64,000 bases of DNA from NCBI GenBank assembly GCA_964468725.1, contig CAYXVU010000004.1, positions 6,916 through 70,915 of the forward strand, given 5' to 3'. The position numbers and the translations under genes are program-made. The notes under the pieces were generated by a model. That model had not been told where the DNA came from. It did not search any database and saw nothing but the letters and a program-made list of their open reading frames with translations. The DNA is from CAYXVU01 sp964468725 (GTDB lineage: Bacteria > Acidobacteriota > Blastocatellia > UBA7656). This document shows positions 7,565 to 17,007 of the stretch, piece after piece. The first letter of the stretch is position 1. Each line of letters opens with the position of its first letter.

Positions 7565-9256
7565 ATGAACCATCGCACAACAAAAAGTCTCGCAATCTCT
7601 CTCATCGTTTTGGCCCTACTGTTGCCCGCCTCGTTAGAGAGCCGCGCGCAGGTTTCATCGAGCAACGGACAAGGGTTAGCGGAACAGATCAACGCCTTGT
7701 GTGAAAAGACCTTCAAAGCGGATGAGCCGGGAGCAGCGGTGATCGTCGTCAAAGACGGCAAAGTCTTGTTTCGCAGAGGCTATGGCATGGCCAATATGGA
7801 GTTGGGCGTGAAGATCGAGCCCGATATGATCTTTCGCATCGGCTCGGTCACCAAACAATTCACCGCTGTCGCCATTCTGATGCTGATGGAGCAAGGCAAG
7901 CTGGCGCTCACCGACGACATCACGAAATTTCTACCCGACTATCCGACACAAGGACAAAAAATCACCATCGAACACTTGCTGACTCACACATCGGGAATCG
8001 TCAGCTATACGGGGCTGCCGGAATGGCGACCGCAATGGCGCAAAGATGTGACGATGAACGAACTGATTGCCCTCTTCAAAGATAAACCGATGGAGTTTGC
8101 GCCGGGGACGAAGTGGAACTACAACAACTCAGCGTTTGTCTTGCTCGGCGTGATCATCGAAAAGATTTCCGGCCTCAGCTACGGCGAGTTTTTAGAAAAG
8201 CACATCTTCGCGCCGCTCGGCATGAAGACCGCTTCGTATGACAACACGGCGCGCATCGTAGCGCGGCGCGCCGCTGGGTATTCAAGGGGGAAAGAAGGAT
8301 TTATCAATTGTGATTACCTGAGCATGAGTTGGCCGCATGCGGCGGGTGCCTTGATGGCTTCGGTTGACGATTTGGCCTTATGGGATGCGGCGCTCTACAC
8401 CGAGAAGATCATCAAACAAGATTCGCTCAAACGCGCCTGGACGCCGTACGTTCTCAACAATGGCAAAAAGACAAAGTACGGTTATGGGTGGGGCATCTTA
8501 ACCGTCGCCGGACATCGAAGCGTCGAGCACGGTGGCGGCATCAACGGCTTTACTTGCGATGCGATTCGCTGGCCGGATGATCGTTTGTATATTGCCATTC
8601 TGACGAATCGGGATTTAGGAACCGGCACCTTGGCTCATCAGGTCGCTGCGCTCGTCACGGGTGCTTCGCTCGCCGACCCGAAACCCATTTCGTTGCCAAC
8701 CGCCACATTAGACCAATTCGTTGGCGTCTATGAGAATGCGACAAACGAGCAATTCGTTATCACCCGCAAAGAGAGCCAACTGACATTTCAACATCCGCAA
8801 TTCGGCGGGCTCGAAATCAAACCGGTCTCGGAAACCGAATTCATCTTTCCCATCATTTCCGCAGCCCGGCTCAAATTCACGAAGGATGCGAGCGGAAAAA
8901 TCACCGGCTTTGCCATGAGCGCAAGCATTGCACCCGATGAAGAGGCCAAGAAGACTGACAAACCGCTGCCCAAGCCGAAAGAAGCCGCTACGATTGACCC
9001 GGCGATTTACGATAACTATGTCGGCGAATATGAGCTAGCGCCGAATTTCGTTCTGACGATCAGCAAAGAGAATAATAAGTTGATCGGTCAAGCGACGGGG
9101 CAATCGAAAATCGAATTGGTCCCGCAATCAAAGACTCGCTTCAGCGTTGCCGCTGTGGGAGCCGAGATTGAGTTTGTTGTTGATGCGTCGGGCATCGCAA
9201 CCAGTTTGAACCTTTTTCAAGGCGGTCGCACGCTACCCGCCAAACGCATCAAGTAG
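7565..9256 (+). CDS. Secreted serine hydrolase, beta-lactamase/PBP4* fold
   Basis: A 563-aa protein with a Sec signal peptide (about residues 8-29, ending SRAQ). The class C beta-lactamase fold shows SVTK (94-97), YNN (186-188) and HGGG near 325. Two C-terminal lipocalin-like DUF3471-style segments follow (LDQFVGVYENATNEQ and IYDNYVGEYELAP). Such proteins act as esterases, DD-peptidases or D-aminopeptidases in the periplasm, and the exact substrate cannot be read from sequence. CAGGAG precedes the ATG. The 90-nt gap after the M19 gene suggests co-transcription. Confidence 0.92.
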   Translation: MNHRTTKSLAISLIVLALLLPASLESRAQVSSSNGQGLAEQINALCEKTFKADEPGAAVIVVKDGKVLFRRGYGMANMELGVKIEPDMIFRIGSVTKQFTAVAILMLMEQGKLALTDDITKFLPDYPTQGQKITIEHLLTHTSGIVSYTGLPEWRPQWRKDVTMNELIALFKDKPMEFAPGTKWNYNNSAFVLLGVIIEKISGLSYGEFLEKHIFAPLGMKTASYDNTARIVARRAAGYSRGKEGFINCDYLSMSWPHAAGALMASVDDLALWDAALYTEKIIKQDSLKRAWTPYVLNNGKKTKYGYGWGILTVAGHRSVEHGGGINGFTCDAIRWPDDRLYIAILTNRDLGTGTLAHQVAALVTGASLADPKPISLPTATLDQFVGVYENATNEQFVITRKESQLTFQHPQFGGLEIKPVSETEFIFPIISAARLKFTKDASGKITGFAMSASIAPDEEAKKTDKPLPKPKEAATIDPAIYDNYVGEYELAPNFVLTISKENNKLIGQATGQSKIELVPQSKTRFSVAAVGAEIEFVVDASGIATSLNLFQGGRTLPAKRIK

Positions 9257-9562
9257 ATGGCTATTGATATTCAGAAAAGTCGCCCTGTCTGGTTTTGCTT
9301 GTGCTCTCGGTCTAATAGGGCGATGCCATCCGTCGTCAGGCAGTGACAGTAAAAAGCTGCAAAAGGCGGTTTATACGGACTCATACGGTAGGGCTTTCAT
9401 TCAGTTTGGGGATACTGATTTACAGTCGCCTTATCGACAAGTCACTTCATCTTTCGTTGCACGCAGACGACTGACAGACGAGGATGGCGCTCCGAGTCTG
9501 GCGGTCGCTTCAACCATACAAAAAATCGGGTGCGTCCCGACACACGAGTAAGGAGGGACTCT
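9257..9562. other. Gap upstream of the TonB receptor; no gene supported
   Basis: An open frame at 9264-9551 has no good ribosome site and an unconvincing composition, and it runs into the receptor's ribosome-binding site, so I do not call a gene. No clear promoter or hairpin is visible. It probably holds the receptor leader and possibly its promoter. Confidence 0.5.
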
Positions 9563-12500
9563 ATGAAAACCGCTCGCTTCTTGATTTTTCTCTTGATCGT
9601 GACATCGCAGCCCGCCGCCGCATTTGGACAGACGGCTGCAACGGCTAGAATCTCTGGCGTTGTAACCGATTCGCAAGGCGCGGTTGTAGCCGGAGCTTCC
9701 GTCAAACTCATCAACATCGCTACCAAACAAGAGAGGGTAGACAAAACCAATGATGAAGGCCGTTATGTCTTCGGCGCAGTTGACCCCGGCAACTATGAAA
9801 TCTCGGTCACGGCGCAAGGGTTTCGAACTTCGGTGGTCACCGAAGTCAAAGCCGAAATTACGAAAGCCACCAACGTAGATGTGTCCTTGCAACCCGGTGG
9901 CGTCGGTGAACAGGTCACCGTGACGGCAACCGGCGAGGTGCAATTGCAGCGCGAAGACTCGGCCATCGGCAATGTCATCGAAGAAGACCGCATCACCCGT
10001 TTGCCGACTCAGAATCGGCAGGTCACAGAGCTACTGCGACTCCAACCGCTGACGACGGCCAGCGGTGAAACGGCTGGCTCCCGTTTCGATCAAAACACCT
10101 TCACGTTGGATGGCATTGATGTGACCGACAATGTCGGATTTCGCGGCGGGTTCGCCACCGTTGTCCCGACCCCGACCGAATCGGTCGAAGAGTTTCGCGT
10201 AACGGTTGCCAACCCGAATGCTACGTTTGGGCGCTCTGCCGGAGCACAGGTTACGCTGGTCACCAAACGCGGAACCAATGCTTTTCATGGCTCGGCTTAT
10301 GAGTATCATCAAAACGATAATCTCAGTGCCAATTCATGGACGAATAATCGCATCGGTTTGAAGAAACCGCCGCTCATTGATAATCGCTTCGGATTTTCCG
10401 TCGGCGGCCCGATTTGGCCAGAGAAACTCTTCTTCTTCACCAACTATGAAGGCCGCCGCGTTCCCGGCACCATCGCGGTAACCCGGGTTGTGCCGACCCA
10501 GAGCTTTCGAGATGGAATTCTCCGGTTTCGCGATACGTCGGGAAACATTCTCAATATCAATCCTCGCACCTTCGACCCGCGTAATATCGGCGCGAACCCC
10601 GCCGTATTAGCCTACCTGCGGGCTTTGCCGTTGCCGAATACCTCCGGCTTCGGAGACGGATTGAATACCGGCGGCTTCACCACCAATCTCCCCGCCAATG
10701 TGAGATCGGATTATGGTGTGCTGCGGCTGGATTACCAAATCAATCAGAATTGGTCGTTCGAAGCCAAAGGTTCGCTGTTTCGTAATATCCAATTGGGGCT
10801 CGGTCAAGCCGATATCATCAATCAGACTTCCGCCGATATGAATTCCGAACGCCCGAAAAATCTTACCTTCGGGTTAACTGGCACGCTGCGCCCCAACTTG
10901 GTCAATGAAATCCGCATCGGCCATGCTTATGACAATTTTGTGTTGGAGAGAAACTCGCCGGTTGGGCGCGGCGGGTTTAACATCGCCGTGAATTTGGCGC
11001 CCTCGACAGCCGATTTCAATCCGGCGTTGGCGCTGCTCGATGAACACGTTGACGTTGACACGCAGCGTGCGCGCGAGCAAACGCTTGGCGGCGGCAGCAC
11101 ACAATTCATTGATAATGCGACGTGGTCGCGCGGCTCGCATACCTTTCAATTTGGCGGCAGCCTTCGCCATATCAAAACGTTTCACTATCGCGATGACAAA
11201 GTCATCGGCTCGGTGGCCTCTCCGGTTGCCGACATCGGGGCAGCCAGCGGCGTAGCGGTTCCGGCTTCGCAACGACCTGCCAATCTCAACCCGGCAGACA
11301 TCACGCGGTACAACCAGTTTTACAAAACTCTGCTCGGCATCGTTGACTCCGTCGGTTACTTGGGGGTGCGTGATGCCGATCTGCAACCCTTACCCGTAGG
11401 GACGGGGCTGATCAACGATGCGACGTTGAATCATTGGGAGTTCTATTTCGCAGATGTGTGGAAGATGAAACCCTCGCTCACCCTCTCCTATGGCTTGCAG
11501 TATCAATGGCACACGCCGCCGAAAGACGAACAAGACCGACAAACCGTCTTGGTGTTCAAAGACAGCGGCAAGCTGATCGAAACGCGCGAGTATCTTCGCA
11601 TGAAGGCGGAGGCCGCCGCGCAGGGTGACATCTTCAACCCCGATATCGCTTACATTCCGATTAAGGAATTAGGCTCTCAGGACGGTGTGTTCCGCATCAA
11701 TCGGAAAAACTTCTCACCGCGCCTGTCGGCAGCATGGGAACCCTCATTCAGCACAGGCTGGTTAGGGAAACTCTTCGGTGAGCGCCGTACGGTGATTCGC
11801 GGCGGGTACTCATTGCTCTATGATCGCTCGAACACCGTACAGAGCGTCGTCGTGCCGATGCTCGGCGTCGGATTCGCGCAAACTTTAACGCTGCGGCCAA
11901 CTAATGGAGCAGGGTTGCCGTTTCGAGCGGGCATTGATGGCAACATTCCGGTGGCTTCCAACTTTGCCGCCACCTCGCCGGTCGTTCCAAACGCACCGTT
12001 TGGCGAGATTCTCTCCTTCACGGTTGACCCCGGAATCGAAGACCCGTACAACCACGCGATCAATCTGACGATTCAGCGCGAATTGCCGGGACGCTTTTTG
12101 CTCGAATTCGGCTACGTCGGACGCTTCGCGCGCAACCTCTATCAGAATGTCAACCTCAACTCTGCGCCCATCTTTCACAAAGACAAAGCATCCGGGCAGA
12201 CCTTCGCGCAAGCATTCGATGCAATCGCCAGCGCTCTGCGCAATGGCAACACGGTTCGCGCACAGCCCTGGTTTGAAAACCAGTTATTCGCAGGCGCGAC
12301 CAGTTTCATGGCACAGAATTTCCCCGGCGATTTCATCGTTGGCAATATCAACAATATGTGGAATACCGGCATTGACTTGCTGCCTTTGCTTGGCCTACCG
12401 GCTGCCAATGGTCCGTATAACAATTTGCAATCGCTCGATCTCTTCGTGCGAACCAGCCTTGGGAGGTCGAACTACAATGGCCTGATCGTTTCGCTGCACA

Positions 12501-13276
12501 AGCGCAACTCTTACGGTTTGACCTTTGATTTCAACTACACGTTTGGCAAATCGTTCGATCAGATTGGCCAGATTCAGAACTTCGTCTCCCAATTTTCCAG
12601 CAGCTTCGATGGCGATATTGATTACGGCCCCTCCGATTTCGATTTCCGCCATCTCATCAATGCCAACGGAGTTTATGACTTGCCGTTTGGTCATGGTCAG
12701 CGATTCAGCCTGAACAACTGGACGGACAAGCTCATTGGCGGTTGGTATGTTTCGGGGATTTTCCAAGCGTCGAGCGGCGTGCCGCTCACCGTCGTACAAG
12801 GATTTCAAGTGTATGGTGCGGGAGCCATCTTTGGCACAGGCACAGGCGCTATTCCTACGGCTGAACTCCCTGGCGACAACAGCACGCATAGTGGAGTGAA
12901 AGGTTCGGGCGGCATCGGAACGGCGGGTGACCCGACTACCAATGGATCGGGATTGAACCTATTTGGGAATCCTGAGTCAGTGTTCAAGAGTTTCAGGCCG
13001 ATCAGCTTGGCAAACGATGGCCGTCAAGGTCGCGGCGTATTGCGCGGCTTGCCGCGTTGGCAACTCGATCTCTCGGTCGGCAAACGGACAAAGATTTCTG
13101 AAACGATGCAATTCACCTTCACCGCTGATTTCTTTAACCTCTTCAATCATGTCAACTTCGTTGACCCGACGCTCAATTTGAGTCAGCGCGCCAGCTTCGG
13201 CGTGATTACCAATCAGTTGAACAATGCGGTCTTTCGCCCGCGCACCATTCAACTGGGCGGCAGATTTCAGTTTTAA
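9563..13276 (+). CDS. TonB-dependent outer-membrane receptor, OAR-like, with carboxypeptidase-regulatory domain
   Basis: The ATG at 9563 follows AAGGAGG; an in-frame start at 9530 lacks one. The 1,237-aa product has a signal peptide (ending AAAFGQ), a CarboxypepD_reg-like Ig domain (about 30-115, ISGVVTDSQGAVVAGASV), a plug domain (about 125-235, with TLDGIDVTDN) and a long beta-barrel ending in the aromatic FQF typical of outer-membrane proteins. This architecture is strongly expanded in Acidobacteria, where such receptors import large ligands with TonB/ExbBD energy. Its position between secreted peptide hydrolases suggests that peptides or glycopeptides are the cargo (inference). No anti-sigma or FecR partner is adjacent. 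Confidence 0.93.
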   Translation: MKTARFLIFLLIVTSQPAAAFGQTAATARISGVVTDSQGAVVAGASVKLINIATKQERVDKTNDEGRYVFGAVDPGNYEISVTAQGFRTSVVTEVKAEITKATNVDVSLQPGGVGEQVTVTATGEVQLQREDSAIGNVIEEDRITRLPTQNRQVTELLRLQPLTTASGETAGSRFDQNTFTLDGIDVTDNVGFRGGFATVVPTPTESVEEFRVTVANPNATFGRSAGAQVTLVTKRGTNAFHGSAYEYHQNDNLSANSWTNNRIGLKKPPLIDNRFGFSVGGPIWPEKLFFFTNYEGRRVPGTIAVTRVVPTQSFRDGILRFRDTSGNILNINPRTFDPRNIGANPAVLAYLRALPLPNTSGFGDGLNTGGFTTNLPANVRSDYGVLRLDYQINQNWSFEAKGSLFRNIQLGLGQADIINQTSADMNSERPKNLTFGLTGTLRPNLVNEIRIGHAYDNFVLERNSPVGRGGFNIAVNLAPSTADFNPALALLDEHVDVDTQRAREQTLGGGSTQFIDNATWSRGSHTFQFGGSLRHIKTFHYRDDKVIGSVASPVADIGAASGVAVPASQRPANLNPADITRYNQFYKTLLGIVDSVGYLGVRDADLQPLPVGTGLINDATLNHWEFYFADVWKMKPSLTLSYGLQYQWHTPPKDEQDRQTVLVFKDSGKLIETREYLRMKAEAAAQGDIFNPDIAYIPIKELGSQDGVFRINRKNFSPRLSAAWEPSFSTGWLGKLFGERRTVIRGGYSLLYDRSNTVQSVVVPMLGVGFAQTLTLRPTNGAGLPFRAGIDGNIPVASNFAATSPVVPNAPFGEILSFTVDPGIEDPYNHAINLTIQRELPGRFLLEFGYVGRFARNLYQNVNLNSAPIFHKDKASGQTFAQAFDAIASALRNGNTVRAQPWFENQLFAGATSFMAQNFPGDFIVGNINNMWNTGIDLLPLLGLPAANGPYNNLQSLDLFVRTSLGRSNYNGLIVSLHKRNSYGLTFDFNYTFGKSFDQIGQIQNFVSQFSSSFDGDIDYGPSDFDFRHLINANGVYDLPFGHGQRFSLNNWTDKLIGGWYVSGIFQASSGVPLTVVQGFQVYGAGAIFGTGTGAIPTAELPGDNSTHSGVKGSGGIGTAGDPTTNGSGLNLFGNPESVFKSFRPISLANDGRQGRGVLRGLPRWQLDLSVGKRTKISETMQFTFTADFFNLFNHVNFVDPTLNLSQRASFGVITNQLNNAVFRPRTIQLGGRFQF

Positions 13277-13287
13277 GCAGATGACCA

Positions 13288-13316
13288 GCCCGCTTCTGCT
13301 ATTGCGGGAAGCGGGC
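13288..13316. terminator. Hairpin after TonB receptor
   Basis: GCCCGCTTC (13288-13296) pairs perfectly with GAAGCGGGC (13308-13316), 12 nt after the receptor stop. The stem is GC-rich but no T-run follows, so it is either a weak or factor-dependent terminator or an mRNA-stabilising end. Confidence 0.5.
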
Positions 13317-13332
13317 GTGCAACCAAATGTGG

Positions 13333-13381
13333 GAGCCTGCCTGATCTAAATCGCGTCAGAGAGATTCGTACAGGCAGGCTC
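13333..13381. repeat. Inverted repeat, 11-bp arms
   Basis: GAGCCTGCCTG (13333-13343) and CAGGCAGGCTC (13371-13381) are exact reverse complements around a 27-nt loop that ends in TTCGTA. It is the second of three strong stems in this short gap and is probably an interspersed stem-loop element rather than a terminator. Confidence 0.55.
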
Positions 13382-13451
13382 TCACGATCTCTCGAACCGG
13401 CAAAGCGCGTGAGGCTGATCGGCTTCACGCCTTTGCACCTTTCGGGCGCGC

Positions 13452-13475
13452 AGGCGCAAACCCGGGTTTGCGCCT
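13452..13475. repeat. Perfect 24-bp palindrome
   Basis: The 24 bases are self-complementary (AGGCGCAAACCC joined to GGGTTTGCGCCT, no loop). It is followed by CTCGTACT and lies about 80 nt before the next start. It could be an operator for a dimeric regulator or part of an interspersed palindromic element. The neighbouring stems favour the latter. Confidence 0.6.
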
Positions 13476-13553
13476 CTCGTACTAAGTCAGTCTATGGTAG
13501 GATGTGCCCGGCCTGAATCGCTTGAACCGTCTCTATCCTTCTGGAGAAATTGC

Positions 13554-15371
13554 ATGATACACAATGTTGCCAAGCTATCCATCGTTCGCCGCCTGACAAT
13601 CTTGCTGCTCACTTTTCTCTTATTGCCATCACCGACGCTAATCGGTGCACCGCTCTCAGAACCAAACATCAATGGCCTCGATGCTTTTATCGAGCGAATC
13701 ATGAAAGATTGGAAGGTACCCGGACTGGCCGTCGCCATCGTCAAAGATGGAAAGATCGCCTATGCAAAAGGGTTCGGCTATCGGGATGTGAAAAAGAGCT
13801 TTCCGGTCACGCCAGATACGCTCTTTGCAATTGGCTCTTGCTCGAAAGCCTTCACAGCGGCAGCGCTCGGCATTTTGGTGGATGAAGGCAAGCTCGAATG
13901 GGACAAACCCGTGCGCGAATACATGCCCGATTTTCGCCTTCAGGATGAATACGCCACCCAACAGTTGCGACCGCGCGATTTGGTCACTCATCAGTCGGGG
14001 CTGCCGCGTCACGATCTGGTGTGGTACGGCTCACCCTTAACGCGCAATGAGTTGTATGAACGATTGCGCTATCTTGAACCGAGCAAACCGCTGTTTTCCA
14101 AATTTCAATACAATAACCTGATGTACATGACGGCGGGCGTGTTGGTCGAACGTATCTCCGGTCAATCATGGGAAGAGTTTGTCAAAAATCGAATCCTCAA
14201 GCCGTTAGAGATGAAGAGTTCAAACTTTTCGGTCAATGACTCGCAAAAGACCGCCGATTTTGCTCTGCCCTACCGCGAAGTGAAAGAAGTTCTGAAAGAG
14301 ATTCCTTTCCGCAACATTGACGCCATTGGCCCGGCAGGCTCAATCAATTCCAGTGTCAACGAAATGGCCAACTGGCTCATGCTGCAATTGGCAAAAGGAA
14401 AATTCAAAGATCAACAGATCATCTCCGAACGCAGTCTGCGCGAAACGCATTCACCTCAAATCATCGCGGGCATTAACCCGCAGTATGATGAATTATCCTT
14501 CGCTGCTTATGCGATGGGATGGTCGACAAGCCAATATCGCGGCCATCCGGTGCTCGGTCACAGCGGCGGTATTGACGGTTTCATTACGCAAGTGCGCCTG
14601 TTGCCGAAAGCCAATGTCGGCTTCGTGATTCTCACCAACTCGGAGAGCAACGCCGGAGCGTTGGTGGCTTATAACATCATGGATCGCCTGCTCGGATTGA
14701 GCGAAGTGGATTGGAATCAGCGTGCTAAAGATGATCTGGCGAAAGCAAAAGCTGCACAAGAGAAAGCCAAAACGGCGGGCGACCCCAATCGCAAACTGAA
14801 TACGCAACCGTCACACCATCTGAAAGATTATGTCGGGCAATTCACGCATCCGGCTTATGGCGAGTTGACGGTTTCGCTCATTGGAGAACAATTGAGATTC
14901 GACCTGCATGGTCTGCAAGCTCCTCTGAAGCATTATCATTACGACGTGTTCGAAGCGGGAACGGAACCTGATAGCGTCGGTAGCGAAGCTTCGTTAGAAG
15001 GGACAAAAATCGCCTTCTCGCTCAATAAATCCGGCGAAATCATCAGTGTCGCTTTGCCGCTTGAACCGAGCGTTAAAGACATCGTTTTCACCCGCAAAGC
15101 CGCCGCGCTGTCGAAGGTCGCACTCAATAAATTCATCGGTGAATACGAATTGGAGCAAACGGTTGTGAAGTTTTTTCTACGCGGCGATAACACGTTGATG
15201 GCCAGCGTTCCCGGTCAGCCGGAATACGAGCTCGTGGCGAAGCAGGACAATCTGTTCAGCATCAAAGGATTGGATGGCTTCACCGTCGAATTCAAAAGCG
15301 ATGCGACTGGCAAGGTCACCGGCGCATTGTTTACACAGCCCAACGGTACGTTTACGTTGAAAAAGAGATAA
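13554..15371 (+). CDS. Secreted serine hydrolase, beta-lactamase fold
   Basis: The start at 13554 is chosen for the TGGAGA site 7-8 nt upstream and for the clean signal peptide (residues 9-32, ending LIGAP); an in-frame start at 13494 adds 20 non-signal residues. The 605-aa protein shows SCSK (95-98), YNN near 185 and HSGG near 335, the three active-site motifs of class C-type serine hydrolases. A C-terminal DUF3471-like lipocalin region follows. It is the third such hydrolase in this island (see 2496-4925 and 7565-9256). Specificity is unknown; D-amino-acid-containing peptides or esters are reasonable substrates. Confidence 0.92.
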   Translation: MIHNVAKLSIVRRLTILLLTFLLLPSPTLIGAPLSEPNINGLDAFIERIMKDWKVPGLAVAIVKDGKIAYAKGFGYRDVKKSFPVTPDTLFAIGSCSKAFTAAALGILVDEGKLEWDKPVREYMPDFRLQDEYATQQLRPRDLVTHQSGLPRHDLVWYGSPLTRNELYERLRYLEPSKPLFSKFQYNNLMYMTAGVLVERISGQSWEEFVKNRILKPLEMKSSNFSVNDSQKTADFALPYREVKEVLKEIPFRNIDAIGPAGSINSSVNEMANWLMLQLAKGKFKDQQIISERSLRETHSPQIIAGINPQYDELSFAAYAMGWSTSQYRGHPVLGHSGGIDGFITQVRLLPKANVGFVILTNSESNAGALVAYNIMDRLLGLSEVDWNQRAKDDLAKAKAAQEKAKTAGDPNRKLNTQPSHHLKDYVGQFTHPAYGELTVSLIGEQLRFDLHGLQAPLKHYHYDVFEAGTEPDSVGSEASLEGTKIAFSLNKSGEIISVALPLEPSVKDIVFTRKAAALSKVALNKFIGEYELEQTVVKFFLRGDNTLMASVPGQPEYELVAKQDNLFSIKGLDGFTVEFKSDATGKVTGALFTQPNGTFTLKKR

Positions 15372-15483
15372 CCCATTCGCGCGCCGGTTCGCTGTGCAAT
15401 CATTCGATCCGCTTGCGCAACGGTTTCATCGCGTGTTGCCAATTCGAACTTTCGAATTGCACTTTGCCTTCACGGAGGAAAGA

Positions 15484-16974
15484 ATGCCTTCATCTCGCAG
15501 ACTCCGGTTGCTGGGTTGCAGCATTCTGCTAACCTTACATCTCTTCATCGGCGCTTCGCCCGCTACAACCCCGCTTCGACCAATAACCTATGACTTGGTG
15601 CTCGTCGGCGGGCGCGTCATTGACCCGGCAACCAAGCTGGATGCCGTACGTAATGTTGGCATCCGTAATGGCAAGATTGCAGCGATTTCGAATGCAACCT
15701 TGCGCGGCAAAGAGCAAGTGAATGTAGCCGGTCTTGTCGTCGCCCCCGGTTTCATAGACCTGCACGCACATGGCCAGAATAACTTTGGCCAGACGTACCA
15801 AGTCCGCGATGGTGTGACCACAGCGATGGATTTAGAACTCGGAGCCTATCCGCTCGATGTGCTAGCGCGACGTGCCGGAAATTCGCTCATCAACTATGGC
15901 TATTCGGCAGGACACAGCGATGCGCGATTGCGCGTCAAAAAAGGCGATGCCGCAAAAGCCAATCACGAACCCCTAAACGATGCGGAATTGAAAGAACTGC
16001 TCGGCTATTTAACCGCAGCTCTTGATGATGGGGCACTCGGCATCGGCGTTGGGCTGGATTATGTCTCTCGCGGCGTCTCGCCCATCGAGTTAGAAGCACT
16101 CTTTCGCTTGGCTGCTGCGCGTCGCGTGCCCATCTTCATTCACATTCGCATGCCGGAAGACCGCAATGATCTGAGCGGGTTGAAAGAGTTGCTCGACCTG
16201 ACCGAAAAGACGCGCGCCTCATTTCATATGGTTCACCTTGTCAGCACCGGACTCGGTCGCGTACCGGCTTTTTTGCAGATGATCGAAGATGCTCGCCGTA
16301 AGGGGCTGGACGTGACCACCGAAGCCTATCCTTATACGGCGGGTTCGACCGGAATCAATTCTGGCATCTTCGATCACGATTGGCAGAAGAAGTTCGGCAT
16401 CAGTTACCCGGAAATCGAATGGCCGCCTACAGGCGAGCGGTTCAAAGACAAAGCCATGTGGGATGAGTATCGCGCAAAATATCGTAACGGCATCATCATC
16501 ATTCATGTAATGAAAGAAGAGTGGGTCGAACAAGCACTCGCGCATCCACTGGTGATGATCGCTTCGGATGGTATGCCGATCAGTCGTCTCGATGAGCGGG
16601 CACACCCGCGCGGCATGGGTTGTTTTGCCCGCGTTCTCGGTCGTTACTCGCGTGAGAAGAGGCTGATGCCGTTAGCGGAAGCCATTCGAAAGATGACCTT
16701 GATGCCTGCGCAGCGATTGGAGAAATTCACTCCTGCCATGCGGCACAAAGGCCGCTTGACGGTTGGCGCAGATGCAGATATTACCATCTTCAACGCGGAT
16801 GAAGTGATTGATCGCGCAACCTATGCAGAACCGAATCAGTTTTCGAAAGGCATCATTCACGTTCTGGTTGGCGGAACTTTCGTCGTGCGCGATGAAAAGC
16901 TGGTTGATGGTGTCTTTGTTGGCAAACCCATCGTCAGCCAGCGGGCAAGCAGGAAAACCAATCCGACAAATTGA
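15484..16974 (+). CDS. Secreted D-aminoacylase-like amidohydrolase
   Basis: GGAGG precedes the ATG at 15484; an upstream in-frame start at 15394 is unlikely because the signal peptide (LLGCSILLTLHLFIGASPA) begins only after 15484. The 497-aa product has the amidohydrolase beta-sandwich start (DLVLVGGRVIDPATKLD), HAH metal motif in GFIDLHAHGQNN, later metal-type residues in FIHIRMPED and FHMVHLVSTG, and MIASDGMP near the C-terminus. This order matches the N-acyl-D-amino-acid deacylase (COG3653) branch, which releases D-amino acids from N-acyl forms. It fits the D-peptide theme of the neighbourhood. Dihydroorotase-like activity is less likely given the export signal. Confidence 0.85.
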   Translation: MPSSRRLRLLGCSILLTLHLFIGASPATTPLRPITYDLVLVGGRVIDPATKLDAVRNVGIRNGKIAAISNATLRGKEQVNVAGLVVAPGFIDLHAHGQNNFGQTYQVRDGVTTAMDLELGAYPLDVLARRAGNSLINYGYSAGHSDARLRVKKGDAAKANHEPLNDAELKELLGYLTAALDDGALGIGVGLDYVSRGVSPIELEALFRLAAARRVPIFIHIRMPEDRNDLSGLKELLDLTEKTRASFHMVHLVSTGLGRVPAFLQMIEDARRKGLDVTTEAYPYTAGSTGINSGIFDHDWQKKFGISYPEIEWPPTGERFKDKAMWDEYRAKYRNGIIIIHVMKEEWVEQALAHPLVMIASDGMPISRLDERAHPRGMGCFARVLGRYSREKRLMPLAEAIRKMTLMPAQRLEKFTPAMRHKGRLTVGADADITIFNADEVIDRATYAEPNQFSKGIIHVLVGGTFVVRDEKLVDGVFVGKPIVSQRASRKTNPTN

Positions 16975-17007
16975 CGCCTGTGAAGGTCAAAATCAAACGG
17001 TGAAGCC

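Noticed and set aside
9264..9551. 95-codon frame before the TonB receptor
   Set aside because: It has no ribosome site, covers the receptor's own start region and resembles no protein family.
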